A model generated the notes under the pieces. The model searched no databases and was not told the DNA's origin. It was given only the letters and a program-made list of their open reading frames with translations. DNA of 64,000 nucleotides from positions 25,289-89,288 of the forward strand of contig NZ_JQKI01000025.1 in NCBI RefSeq assembly GCF_000745965.1, in the 5' to 3' direction. Source of the stretch: Edaphobacter aggregans DSM 19364 (lineage in GTDB: Bacteria > Acidobacteriota > Terriglobia > Terriglobales > Acidobacteriaceae). Position numbers and translations under genes: made by a program. Of this stretch, positions 1-7,401 are shown piece by piece. The first letter of the stretch is position 1; each line of letters begins with the position of its first letter.

Positions 1-1
1 T

Positions 2-151
2 GTGATCCACCAGGACCACGTCAGCGATCACAACGTTCAAGTGATCAACAAGTTCAGTGCCCTCGAGGTCTCGGCTCTGCTCAACCTGCGCAAGAAGATG
101 GGCACCGCCCCCGAGGGCAAGGATCATCTTCGTCCCAACTTCCCCGTTTAA
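2..151 (+). CDS. Small peptide with C-terminal LRPNFPV tail, copy 1 (5' partial)
   Basis: The frame is open from the left edge to TAA at 149-151, giving the last 49 residues of a protein that starts outside the window. It ends in LRPNFPV, exactly as the peptide encoded at 625-813, and the two share the pattern VI-x(4)-H-x(3)-HN ... IN ... EV ... L-x-LR-x-K-x-G-x-AP-x-G-x-D. It is therefore the first of two tandem paralogues. The segment is hydrophilic, has no Cys and no membrane segment. An inverted repeat and a truncated HDO-type enzyme gene follow, the same order as in copy 2. Function is not known. Confidence 0.6.
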   Translation: MIHQDHVSDHNVQVINKFSALEVSALLNLRKKMGTAPEGKDHLRPNFPV

Positions 152-179
152 TTGCGGGCTGCTTCACTTCGATTTGTTG

Positions 180-250
180 TCGTCTCTGCCGGTTCAATCT
201 GGTTCGTCTGGCCACATCTGCATGCCTCCACATTCAATCGGCAGAGACGA
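180..250 (+). other. Inverted repeat between peptide and enzyme gene, copy 1
   Basis: CGTCTCTGCCG at 181-191 is the exact reverse complement of CGGCAGAGACG at 239-249, extended by T180-A250. The loop is 47 nt. It lies between the peptide stop and the start of the enzyme remnant, where copy 2 carries a different 11-bp stem at 832-868. There is no T tract, so it is not a classic terminator; an expression-ratio or mRNA-stability role is inferred. Confidence 0.5.
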
Positions 251-287
251 TCACCCCTTCTCTCATTCAAGGAGTGTTTCGTCAGAC

Positions 288-474
288 ATGAACCCGTCCC
301 ACAGTGACGTCCTCTGGGCCAAGATCCGCCTCGCGGAAAATCGGCTCCACGCAGCCAGCGACCTCTTCTGGTCCCGCCCCGACCTCCGAGAGCTGCTCCC
401 CATCCCTCGACCGCTTCCTCGACCTCGCTGACGGCAAAGGCCGTCCCGTCGCGGGAACGGCAACTCCGAAATAA
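288..474 (+). pseudogene. Heme-oxygenase-like (HDO-type) enzyme, copy 1, internal deletion
   Basis: ATG 288 follows AAGGAG near 269. The first ~38 codons match the N-terminus of the intact enzyme at 909-1622 (SHSD-LW-KIRLAE-RL--ASD-FWS-PDL-ELLP). The frame then runs into a Pro/Arg stretch and stops at 431. In the +1 frame from 406 the DNA reads LDRFLDLADGKGRPVAGTA and stops at TAA 472-474. This resembles the C-terminal tail of the intact protein (FEELIDLHTASGRSKLGTL). About 180 central codons, including all predicted metal ligands, are missing, with a frame change at the junction near 396-406. It cannot encode an active enzyme. Confidence 0.7.
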
Positions 475-494
475 TCCATAACTTCTTCACTTGT

Positions 495-526
495 TTGCAA
501 TTCAGCCGACGCAAGCCATATACAAT
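495..526 (+). promoter_or_regulatory. Candidate sigma70-type promoter for the peptide/enzyme/kinase unit
   Basis: TTGCAA at 495-500 and TATACA(AT) at 519-524 are separated by 18 nt. They lie in the gap after the copy-1 pseudogene and about 100 nt before the peptide start at 625. Both boxes are close to the sigma70 consensus. No transcription data are available; this is a pattern match. Confidence 0.4.
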
Positions 527-624
527 TGGGCGGACTTCCGATGGCTATATCTGTGTTTGCCGGGCTGGAAAAAGTACGTCCGTTCGGCCATCGGTCGACC
601 TCATCTCAGTCAAAGGAGAACTAC

Positions 625-813
625 GTGCCAGAGTCCAACCTCGAAAAACTCACTCAAGCCGGCGTCATCAACAAAGCCGACCACACCCAGCACAATCAGG
701 CCGCCATCAACAGCCTCGACGAAAACGAGGTCACAACCCTCATCAAGCTCCGCGAGAAGTTGGGCGCCGCCCCCGCCGGCAACGACAACCTCCGTCCCAA
801 CTTCCCCGTCTAG
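625..813 (+). CDS. Small peptide with C-terminal LRPNFPV tail, copy 2
   Basis: The GTG at 625 is chosen because AAAGGAG at 612-618 sits 6 nt upstream; the longer open frame from 526 lacks a ribosome site. The product is 62 aa, charged, with no signal peptide, Cys or membrane segment. A first half around LxxAGVI...H...HN...INSL is followed by EVxxLIxLRxKLG and a tail ending in LRPNFPV, identical to copy 1. The shape recalls the short 'aroma-sacti cluster' domain peptides, but that is from memory and uncertain. It precedes an HDO-type oxidase gene, so it could be a partner or a substrate peptide of that enzyme; this is inference. Confidence 0.6.
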   Translation: MPESNLEKLTQAGVINKADHTQHNQAAINSLDENEVTTLIKLREKLGAAPAGNDNLRPNFPV

Positions 814-831
814 ACTGCATCCCCATAAGCC

Positions 832-868
832 GCACCGCGGAGTGAAGCTCCGAAACCCTCCGCGGTGC
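832..868 (+). other. Inverted repeat between peptide and enzyme gene, copy 2
   Basis: GCACCGCGGAG (832-842) and CTCCGCGGTGC (858-868) form a perfect 11-bp stem with a 15-nt loop. It sits 18 nt after the peptide stop and 40 nt before the enzyme start. No T tract follows. A hairpin here could lower enzyme expression relative to the peptide. Confidence 0.55.
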
Positions 869-908
869 AGCCGCAGCCCTGTACCACTTATCTGGAGTAC
901 TTTCTGCC

Positions 909-1622
909 ATGCCCCACTCTCACAGCGATCTCCTCTGGAGCAAGATCCGCCTCGCCGAAGTCCGCCTGAACTCCGCCAGCGACCGTTTCTGGTCGCACCC
1001 CGATCTTACCGAGCTTCTCCCCGTCTTCCTCGTTCAGCTCCACCGCGTCATGCAGGGCGGCATCACCCTCATGCGCATCGCCCGCGATCAGGCCCTCGCG
1101 CTGCCCAACGATCCCGTCTCCGGCATCGTCGCTCCCTACCTCCAGCAGCACATCGACGAAGAGAAGGACCACGGGGCCTGGCTCCTCGACGACATCGAGA
1201 CCCTCGGCATCACCCCGCAGCAGGTGGCCGAAGCCACCCCACTCTCCTCCGCCGTCTCGCTCCTCGGCGCGCAGTACTTCTGGGCCCTCAACATCCACCC
1301 CGTCATCGTCTTCGGCTACCTCATTGTGCTCGAGGGCTACCCTCCCCTCACCGAGCAGCTTGAGGCCATCCGCCAGCGCACCGGCCTGCCCGCCACCGCC
1401 TTCCGCTGCCTCATCGCCCACGCCGACAACGACCCCCACCACATCGCCGATCTCAACCGCACCCTCGACTCCATGCCACTCAGCGCCGCGCAGCAGAAGT
1501 ACCTCGCCCTCAGCGCCTTCCACACCATCGACGCCGTAGCCGCCGTCTTCGAGGAGCTAATCGATCTCCACACCGCATCCGGTCGGAGTAAACTCGGGAC
1601 ACTCACGGCATCCTATGGTTGA
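909..1622 (+). CDS. Heme-oxygenase-like iron-containing redox enzyme (HDO/PF14518-type)
   Basis: A 237-aa all-helical protein with the look of heme-oxygenase-like diiron oxidases (the CADD/UndA-type group). Likely metal ligands are E84/H88 in HIDEEKDH, E142 in LEGYPP, and H171, D175 and H178 in HADNDPHH, the last matching the H-x3-D-x2-H signature of the family. No signal peptide is seen, so it should be cytosolic. ATG 909 has GGAG about 12 nt upstream, a rather long spacing. The gene follows the LRPNFPV peptide gene and overlaps the kinase start by 8 nt, so the three are probably co-transcribed. The substrate is not evident. Family assignment is fairly secure; exact chemistry is not. Confidence 0.8.
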   Translation: MPHSHSDLLWSKIRLAEVRLNSASDRFWSHPDLTELLPVFLVQLHRVMQGGITLMRIARDQALALPNDPVSGIVAPYLQQHIDEEKDHGAWLLDDIETLGITPQQVAEATPLSSAVSLLGAQYFWALNIHPVIVFGYLIVLEGYPPLTEQLEAIRQRTGLPATAFRCLIAHADNDPHHIADLNRTLDSMPLSAAQQKYLALSAFHTIDAVAAVFEELIDLHTASGRSKLGTLTASYG

Positions 1623-3912
1623 AGGCCAGACGATCTCGCACTACAAGGTTCTCCAGAAGCTCGGCTCCGGAGCAATGGGCATCGTCTGCAAGGCCGAGGA
1701 CATGCTCCTGCACCGCACCGTGGCCCTCAAGAGCCTCTCCCCCGCCGTTCTCGAAGATCCTACCCACAAGCGCAGCCTCCTCGAAGAGGCACGCGCCGCC
1801 TCCGTCCTCGACCACCCCAACATCTGCCGCATCCATCACATTGAAGAGCTCCCCGACGGCCAGATCATCCTCGTTATGGGCTACTACGACGGCGAGACCC
1901 TCGCCGAGCACATCGCCCGCGGCCCGCTCGACCTCCCCTACGCCTCGCAGATCGCCATTCAGCTCCTCTCCGGCCTCCACCACGCCCACGGCAAAGGCAT
2001 CATCCACCGCGACGTCAAACCTTCCAACCTCATCATCAACCCCGAAGGCGAGGTCAAGATCGTTGACTTCGGCCTCGCCCGCCGCCCCAACATCCAGCGC
2101 GCACTCACCGAGACCGGAATCATCGTCGGGACCATCGCCTACATGGCCCCTGAGCAGGTCCTCTCCAAAGCAGTCGACCACCGCGCCGACCTCTGGGCCG
2201 TCGGCGTCGTCTTCTACGAGATGCTCTCCGGCACCGTGCCCTTCCCCGGCAACACGCCCTACGCCGTCTTCGACTCCATCCTCCACACCACCCCACAGCC
2301 CCTCCACACCTACCGCACCGACCTCCCCGACGAGATTCACCAGATCGTCGAGCGCTCCCTCGCCAAAGACCCCCTCCAGCGCTTCCAGGACGCAGCCCAG
2401 TTCATCGCCGTCCTCACCCCGCACTCGCGCTCGCAGTCCGGCTCCTACAAGGTTCCCCTTCCCACTCTCCTCGTCGACTACCGCCCCAATCCCGACCAGC
2501 CCTCCGTCGTTGTCCTCCCCTTCACTACCCTCGAGGCGGTCGAAGGCGCCGACTTCTTCTGCGACGGCCTCACCGACGAGATCATCACCGACCTCTCCAC
2601 CGTTCGCTCCCTCCGCACCATCTGCCGCGCCTCCGCCATGCAGCTCAAGGGCACAAAGGAGCCCCCGCAGAAGATCGCCAGCGACCTCAACGTCCGCTAT
2701 GTGCTCGAAGGCTCCGTCCGCCTCGCCAGCAAATCTCCCGAGGGCTCTACACGCATCCGCGTGACCGCTCAGCTCATCGACCCCGTAAGCCAGTCCCTCC
2801 TCTGGGCCGATAAGTACAACGGAACCATGGACGACGTCTTCACCATCCAGGAGAGCATCTCCCGGCAGATCGTCTCCGCGCTCAAGATTAAACTGACCCC
2901 CGCAGAGGTCCACCAAATGCACGTAAGGCCACTTCCCGACGTCGAGGCGTACCGATACTACCTGATGGCCAAGCACGAGATTCTCAATTACTCCGAGGCC
3001 GCTCTCGCCCGCGCACTCGAGTACCTTGAGACCGGCGAGAAACTCGTCGGCAAAAACGTCCTCCTCCTCTCCGCCAAGGGCCAGGTTTACTGGCAGTACG
3101 TCAACGCCGGTATCTCGTCCGACACCAATTACCTCCTCAAGGCCCGCGAATGCGCCAACCAGGCGCTCGAGATCGATCCCGAGTCCGCCCACGCCCACCG
3201 ACTCCTCGGTCTCATCTCCGTGCAGGAAGGCGACAGCCAGCGCGCCGTCCGCCTCCTCAAGCGCGCCATCGTCGCCGACCCGAACGACTCCGACACCCTC
3301 AGCTGGTACTCCGCCGTCTGCGGCCTCTCCGGCAAAGCGCACGCCGCCATGCCGCTCGCCCGCCGCATCCTCGAGATCGACCCCCTCACCCCCGTCTATC
3401 GCTTCATCCCAGGCCTGCTCTCTCTCATGGGCGGCGAGTTCGCCGACGCCCTGCCCTCCTTCGACGACGCCATCCGCCTCGACCCCACCAACACCATGCT
3501 CCTCTGGTGCCGCGGACAGATCCTCGCTCTCCTCCGTCGCGACCAGGAGGCCATCGACCAGTTCCACGCCATCCAGCAGCTCGACCCGACCCACTTCTTC
3601 TCACAGCTCGGAGCCGTCATGCAGGCCGCACTCGCCCGCGACCGCCCTGCCCTCGACCGCGCCGCCAACCCCGAGCTCGTCGCCATCACCGAGTGCGACC
3701 CCCACTACTCCTGGAACTTCGCCCAGTGCTACGCCCTCGTCGGCGACACCGCCAGCTCCCTTGCGTGGCTCGAAAAGGCTATGCTCAAGGGCTTCATCAA
3801 CTACCCCATGATCAGCCGCTGGGACCCTCTCCTCGCCCCCGTCCGCCATACTGCCGACTTCGACGACCTCGTCGACCGCGTCCGCGAGCAGTGGGAGAAC
3901 TTCGAGGTCTAG
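1615..3912 (+). CDS. Ser/Thr protein kinase with TolB-like domain and TPRs
   Basis: A 765-aa protein. Residues 8-270 are a Hanks-type kinase: glycine loop LGSGAMG, catalytic K39, HRD at 131-133, N138, DFG at 151-153 and APE at 178-180, so it should be active. Residues ~295-425 resemble the FlgO/TolB-like module found next to kinases and cyclases (VVVLPF, DGLTDEIITDL, LEGSVR, LLWADKY). From ~440 to the end are several TPR-like repeats (for example ALEIDPESAHAHRLLG). No transmembrane segment is visible, so it is cytosolic, unlike most PASTA-type kinases. The ATG overlaps the end of the HDO gene, implying translational coupling. Confidence 0.93.
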   Translation: MVEGQTISHYKVLQKLGSGAMGIVCKAEDMLLHRTVALKSLSPAVLEDPTHKRSLLEEARAASVLDHPNICRIHHIEELPDGQIILVMGYYDGETLAEHIARGPLDLPYASQIAIQLLSGLHHAHGKGIIHRDVKPSNLIINPEGEVKIVDFGLARRPNIQRALTETGIIVGTIAYMAPEQVLSKAVDHRADLWAVGVVFYEMLSGTVPFPGNTPYAVFDSILHTTPQPLHTYRTDLPDEIHQIVERSLAKDPLQRFQDAAQFIAVLTPHSRSQSGSYKVPLPTLLVDYRPNPDQPSVVVLPFTTLEAVEGADFFCDGLTDEIITDLSTVRSLRTICRASAMQLKGTKEPPQKIASDLNVRYVLEGSVRLASKSPEGSTRIRVTAQLIDPVSQSLLWADKYNGTMDDVFTIQESISRQIVSALKIKLTPAEVHQMHVRPLPDVEAYRYYLMAKHEILNYSEAALARALEYLETGEKLVGKNVLLLSAKGQVYWQYVNAGISSDTNYLLKARECANQALEIDPESAHAHRLLGLISVQEGDSQRAVRLLKRAIVADPNDSDTLSWYSAVCGLSGKAHAAMPLARRILEIDPLTPVYRFIPGLLSLMGGEFADALPSFDDAIRLDPTNTMLLWCRGQILALLRRDQEAIDQFHAIQQLDPTHFFSQLGAVMQAALARDRPALDRAANPELVAITECDPHYSWNFAQCYALVGDTASSLAWLEKAMLKGFINYPMISRWDPLLAPVRHTADFDDLVDRVREQWENFEV

Positions 3913-4018
3913 CCACCACCTCAAACCTCCGAGGTCGTCTCCACCCTTAAGCTAGCTGCAAAGCTCAATCCCACCGACCCCACCCCGACAACCACTCCAA
4001 AAATAAAGCGGCGGAAAG

Positions 4019-4044
4019 AGCGAGGCACATCAGCGAGGCACATC
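4019..4044. repeat. 13-bp tandem duplication
   Basis: AGCGAGGCACATC occurs twice head to tail (4019-4031 and 4032-4044) in the 196-nt gap between the kinase and the S53 peptidase. No other feature was recognised in that gap. Confidence 0.8.
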
Positions 4045-4108
4045 GTTGCCGCGCCCCTCCGCATGCAAAAATCAAACTGGCACGTCGTTGTCGATTCTTT
4101 GAAAAGCT

Positions 4109-5830
4109 ATGTCAAAGCGATCCAAAAGTTCAACCGAACGCCGCCAAGCCCGCTTCATCGTCAACGGCTTCCACCATACTCACTTCGACGAAGCCGATCA
4201 CGCTGGTGCCATCGACCCCGACCAGCCCCTTGCAGTCACCCTTCTCCTAACCCGACGCAAGCCGCTTGCCCATTCCGGTCGCCAACTCACCCGCGACGAC
4301 ATAGAACAGCATCACTCCGTCGCTCCCGCCGACGCAGCTCGTGTCCGTGCCTTCGCGTCCCGCCACGGCCTTAGCTACACGCCCCACATCCGGCACCACG
4401 CCACGGCCACCCTCACCGGGCCTGCACACGCCATCGCCAGAGCTTTCCGCATCAATCTTGTGCACTTCGATCACCCTGACTGCCGCTACCTGGCGCCCAC
4501 CAATACCCCAACCATTCCTTCTTCTATCGAACCCGTCGTCGAAGCCATCTTCGGCCTTCAAACCCGCCCGGCAGCGCGCCGCGCTCCTACCCGCACCCCG
4601 CACCCCACAACCGATCTCACTCTCCCCCAACTCGCCGACATCTACTCCTTCCCACCCAACACCGACGGAGCCGGCCAGACCATCGGCCTCCTCGAGCTCG
4701 GCGGAGGCTTCCGCCTCTCTGACATCCGCGCCTTCTGCCGCGCTCACGATCTCCCCGTCCCCCGCATCACCGTCGTCGAGCTCAACGCCCGCAACTCCCC
4801 CGCCTCCCCCATTCAGATCCGCAAGCTCCTCGACTTCGTCGCCGGCCGCATCCAGCTCACCCCCAAACGGCTCGCATCCCCCGCCATCGAGGCCGCGCAG
4901 GCCACCGTCGAGGTCACCATGGACATCGAGATCCTCGCCGCCCTCGCCCCCGCCGCTCACATCGTCGTCTACTTCTCCTCCTCCGACGAGCAGGGCTTCT
5001 ACCGCGCCATCACCCACGCCATCCACGACCCCATCCACCGCCCCGACGTCCTCTCCATCTCCTGGGGCGAACCCGAGACCGCCGTTTCTCGCACATGGCT
5101 CCGCAGTGTCAACGAAGCCTTTCGCGCCGCCGCCCGCCTCGGCATCACCGTCCTCGCCTCCTCCGGAGACGCCGGAGCACTCAACAACTCACCCGACAAC
5201 CTCCCCGCCGTCAACTTCCCCGCCTCCAGCCCCTTCGCCATCGCCTGCGGCGGAACCACGCCCCTCAGTCACACGCCCGCACGCGAAGAGATCGTCTGGA
5301 ACGACAAACTCAACGGAATCTCCGGAGCGACCGGCGGCGGAGTCAGCCGCCACTTCCCTCTGCCCCCGTGGCAACGCAACTCCCGCGTCCCCCTCGGCCC
5401 CACCGGCAAACCCGGCCGCGGCGTCCCCGACGTCGCCGGCCCCGCCGACCCGCGCCACGGCTCCCCCATGCTCATCGCCGGCGTCACCTGCGCCACGGCC
5501 GGAACCAGCGCCGTCGTCCCCCTCTGGGCCGCGCTCATCGCCCGCCTCAACCAGTCCCTCCAAAGACGCATCGGGCACATCAACCCGCGCCTCTACCACC
5601 TCGCCGAAGTCCACGAAACAACCCCGGCCTCACCCACCATCGACCTCGCCGCCACAGCCAGCCCACGAGCCTTCCAGCCCGTCACCCGCGGCCACAACGG
5701 CGCCTACAAAGCCCGCCCCGGCTGGAACCCCTGCGCCGGCCACGGAACCCTACACGGCGAATCCCTGCTCACGCATCTCCGCGCTCCCTTTTCCCATCGC
5801 CGCAACTCCCCCGCCACAAGGCAAAAATAA
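4109..5830 (+). CDS. S53 family serine-carboxyl peptidase (sedolisin/kumamolisin-like)
   Basis: A 573-aa protein with the sedolisin order. The pro-peptide region is ~10-165 and the catalytic domain ~170-550. Catalytic E268 and D272 occur in VEVTMDIEILAALAP, oxyanion D354 in ASSGDAGA, and nucleophile S467 in AGTSAVVPLWAAL; a C-terminal calcium-site region is expected near ADPRHG and after. These enzymes are acid endopeptidases made as zymogens that self-process. No classical signal peptide is visible, as is common for kumamolisin relatives. ATG 4109 lacks a strong ribosome site, so the start is the least certain point. It appears to be monocistronic, convergent with the acyl-CoA dehydrogenase. 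Confidence 0.93.
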   Translation: MSKRSKSSTERRQARFIVNGFHHTHFDEADHAGAIDPDQPLAVTLLLTRRKPLAHSGRQLTRDDIEQHHSVAPADAARVRAFASRHGLSYTPHIRHHATATLTGPAHAIARAFRINLVHFDHPDCRYLAPTNTPTIPSSIEPVVEAIFGLQTRPAARRAPTRTPHPTTDLTLPQLADIYSFPPNTDGAGQTIGLLELGGGFRLSDIRAFCRAHDLPVPRITVVELNARNSPASPIQIRKLLDFVAGRIQLTPKRLASPAIEAAQATVEVTMDIEILAALAPAAHIVVYFSSSDEQGFYRAITHAIHDPIHRPDVLSISWGEPETAVSRTWLRSVNEAFRAAARLGITVLASSGDAGALNNSPDNLPAVNFPASSPFAIACGGTTPLSHTPAREEIVWNDKLNGISGATGGGVSRHFPLPPWQRNSRVPLGPTGKPGRGVPDVAGPADPRHGSPMLIAGVTCATAGTSAVVPLWAALIARLNQSLQRRIGHINPRLYHLAEVHETTPASPTIDLAATASPRAFQPVTRGHNGAYKARPGWNPCAGHGTLHGESLLTHLRAPFSHRRNSPATRQK

Positions 5831-5850
5831 CCCCCGATCGACTCAAAGAA

Positions 5851-5896
5851 TTGTCATCCTGAGCGAAGCGCACAGCGGGAAGTCGAAGGACCTGCG
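5851..5896. repeat. Dispersed intergenic repeat, copy 1
   Basis: Begins TTGTCATCCTGAGCGAAGCG and continues with GTCGAAGGACCTGCGG. It belongs to a family also seen at 11116, 41290 (inverted), 42516 (inverted) and 54964 (inverted), all in gaps or gene tails. Here it lies between two convergent genes. Confidence 0.6.
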
Positions 5897-5936
5897 GTTG
5901 CCTCTGCCTTTGCTGTTGCCTTTGCTTCTGAGGTAG

Positions 5937-5991
5937 GCCTGGGCTTTAGCCCAGGCTCTCAAACCAGCCCACAGACCGGGGCTTCAGCCCC
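5937..5991. terminator. Paired GC hairpins between convergent genes
   Basis: GCCTGGGCT/AGCCCAGGC (5937-5956, loop TT) and GGGGCT/AGCCCC (5978-5991, loop TC) are two perfect stems sharing GGGCTTYAGCCC. They lie between the 3' ends of the S53 peptidase and the acyl-CoA dehydrogenase and could terminate in both directions, although T tracts are lacking. Equally they may be part of a dispersed repeat. Confidence 0.45.
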
Positions 5992-6006
5992 TGAGGTATG
6001 CCTTCC

Positions 6007-7161
6007 CTACCCCCGGCTAGGCGCCTTGCCCAGCAGCTCCCGAGCAATCACCATCCGCTGAATCTCGCTCGTCCCCTCGCCAATCGGACACAGCCGCACA
6101 TCCCTGTAAAACTTCTCCGCTGGATAGTCCTTGATGAACCCATACCCTCCATGAATCTGCACGCCCTCATCGCATATCCTGCACGCCGCCTCGCTCGCAT
6201 ACAGCTTCGCCATCGCCGACTCGCGCGTCACGCGCATTCCCTTGTCCTTCATCTGCGCCGCCCGCATCGTCAGCAGCCACGCCGCATCCAGCTCCGTCGC
6301 CATATCCGCCAGCTTGAACTGGATCGCCTGAAACTCCGAGATCGTCTTCCCAAACTGCTTCCGCTCCTTCGAGTACTTCACCGCCGCATCCAAAGCCCCG
6401 CGCCCCATCCCCAGGCCCAACGCCGCAATCGAGATCCGTCCCCCATCCAGCACCCGCATCGCATCCTTGAAGCCCTCGCCGAGCTTCCCGATCTGGTTCT
6501 CCTCGCCAACCTCGCAGTTCTCGAAGATCAGCTCCGCCGTATCGCTCGCCCTCAGCCCCAGCTTGTTCTCCTTCTTCCCCGGCCGGAATCCCGGCGTCCC
6601 CTTCTCCACCACAAACGCCGTAATCCCCCCGCTCGCGCCCTTCTCCTTATCCGTCACCGCTAGCACCACCGCGCAGTTCGCATACGTCCCGTTCGTGATG
6701 AACGTCTTCGACCCGTTCAGCACCCACCTGTCGCCGCGCTTCACGGCAGTCGTCCGCGCCCCGCCGGCATCGCTCCCTGACCCCGGCTCCGTCAATCCCC
6801 ACGCCCCAAGCCACTCCCCACTCGCCAGCTTTGGAATCCACCGCTTCCTCTGCTCGTCATTCCCCGCAATCATGATGTGGTTCGTGCACAGCGAATTGTG
6901 CGCCGCCACAATAATCCCCACGCTCCCATCCACCCGCGACAGTTCCTCGATCGCCAGCACATACTCCACATACCCCATCCCCGAGCCGCCCAGCTCCTCG
7001 GGGAAGATCACGCCCATCAGCCCCATCTCGCCCAGCTTCTTCACCACCGCGTGCGGAAACTCGCTCTTCTCATCCCACTCCATCACATGCGGAGCCACCT
7101 CCCTCTCCGCAAACGCCCGAACTTCCTTCCGCAACTGCTCCTGCTCTTCCGTCAAAAACAT
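6007..7161 (-). CDS. Acyl-CoA dehydrogenase
   Basis: 384 aa, the normal length for the family. FAD-dependent alpha,beta-dehydrogenation of acyl-CoA in beta-oxidation or branched-chain catabolism, passing electrons to ETF. The signatures [35 protein letters not shown] and [20 protein letters not shown] are present, and the catalytic glutamate is in [10 protein letters not shown] near the C-terminus. The open frame extends to 7203, but the ATG at 7161 (MFLTEEQ) is preferred because GGAGAG lies 7 nt upstream and homologues begin this way. Chain-length specificity cannot be read. No partner gene is adjacent. Confidence 0.93.
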   Translation of the reverse strand: MFLTEEQEQLRKEVRAFAEREVAPHVMEWDEKSEFPHAVVKKLGEMGLMGVIFPEELGGSGMGYVEYVLAIEELSRVDGSVGIIVAAHNSLCTNHIMIAGNDEQRKRWIPKLASGEWLGAWGLTEPGSGSDAGGARTTAVKRGDRWVLNGSKTFITNGTYANCAVVLAVTDKEKGASGGITAFVVEKGTPGFRPGKKENKLGLRASDTAELIFENCEVGEENQIGKLGEGFKDAMRVLDGGRISIAALGLGMGRGALDAAVKYSKERKQFGKTISEFQAIQFKLADMATELDAAWLLTMRAAQMKDKGMRVTRESAMAKLYASEAACRICDEGVQIHGGYGFIKDYPAEKFYRDVRLCPIGEGTSEIQRMVIARELLGKAPSRG

Positions 7162-7401
7162 CGCTTTTCTCTCCATAACTAAAACTAATACCGCTATCAC
7201 CAAAAAACATACTCCTCAACAGCTACCTTTGTCTCCCCCTTACCCCGGAGACCGTCGCAAACGCATCAAAACACAAACCTGCGACCGCGCAAATACCTCT
7301 TCGTTCAAAAATTTATTTCCATCGCATACGGGAACCTTTGCTCACTCCCCGGAGTCTACAGACCCAGCAACGAACGTGTTAGCTGCACGAAAGGCCCTCA
7401 C

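Noticed and set aside
1603..3594. A 663-codon frame antisense to the kinase
   Set aside because: It is a mirror of biased codons in the kinase gene: Gly/Val/Glu/Asp-rich with no domain and no ribosome site.
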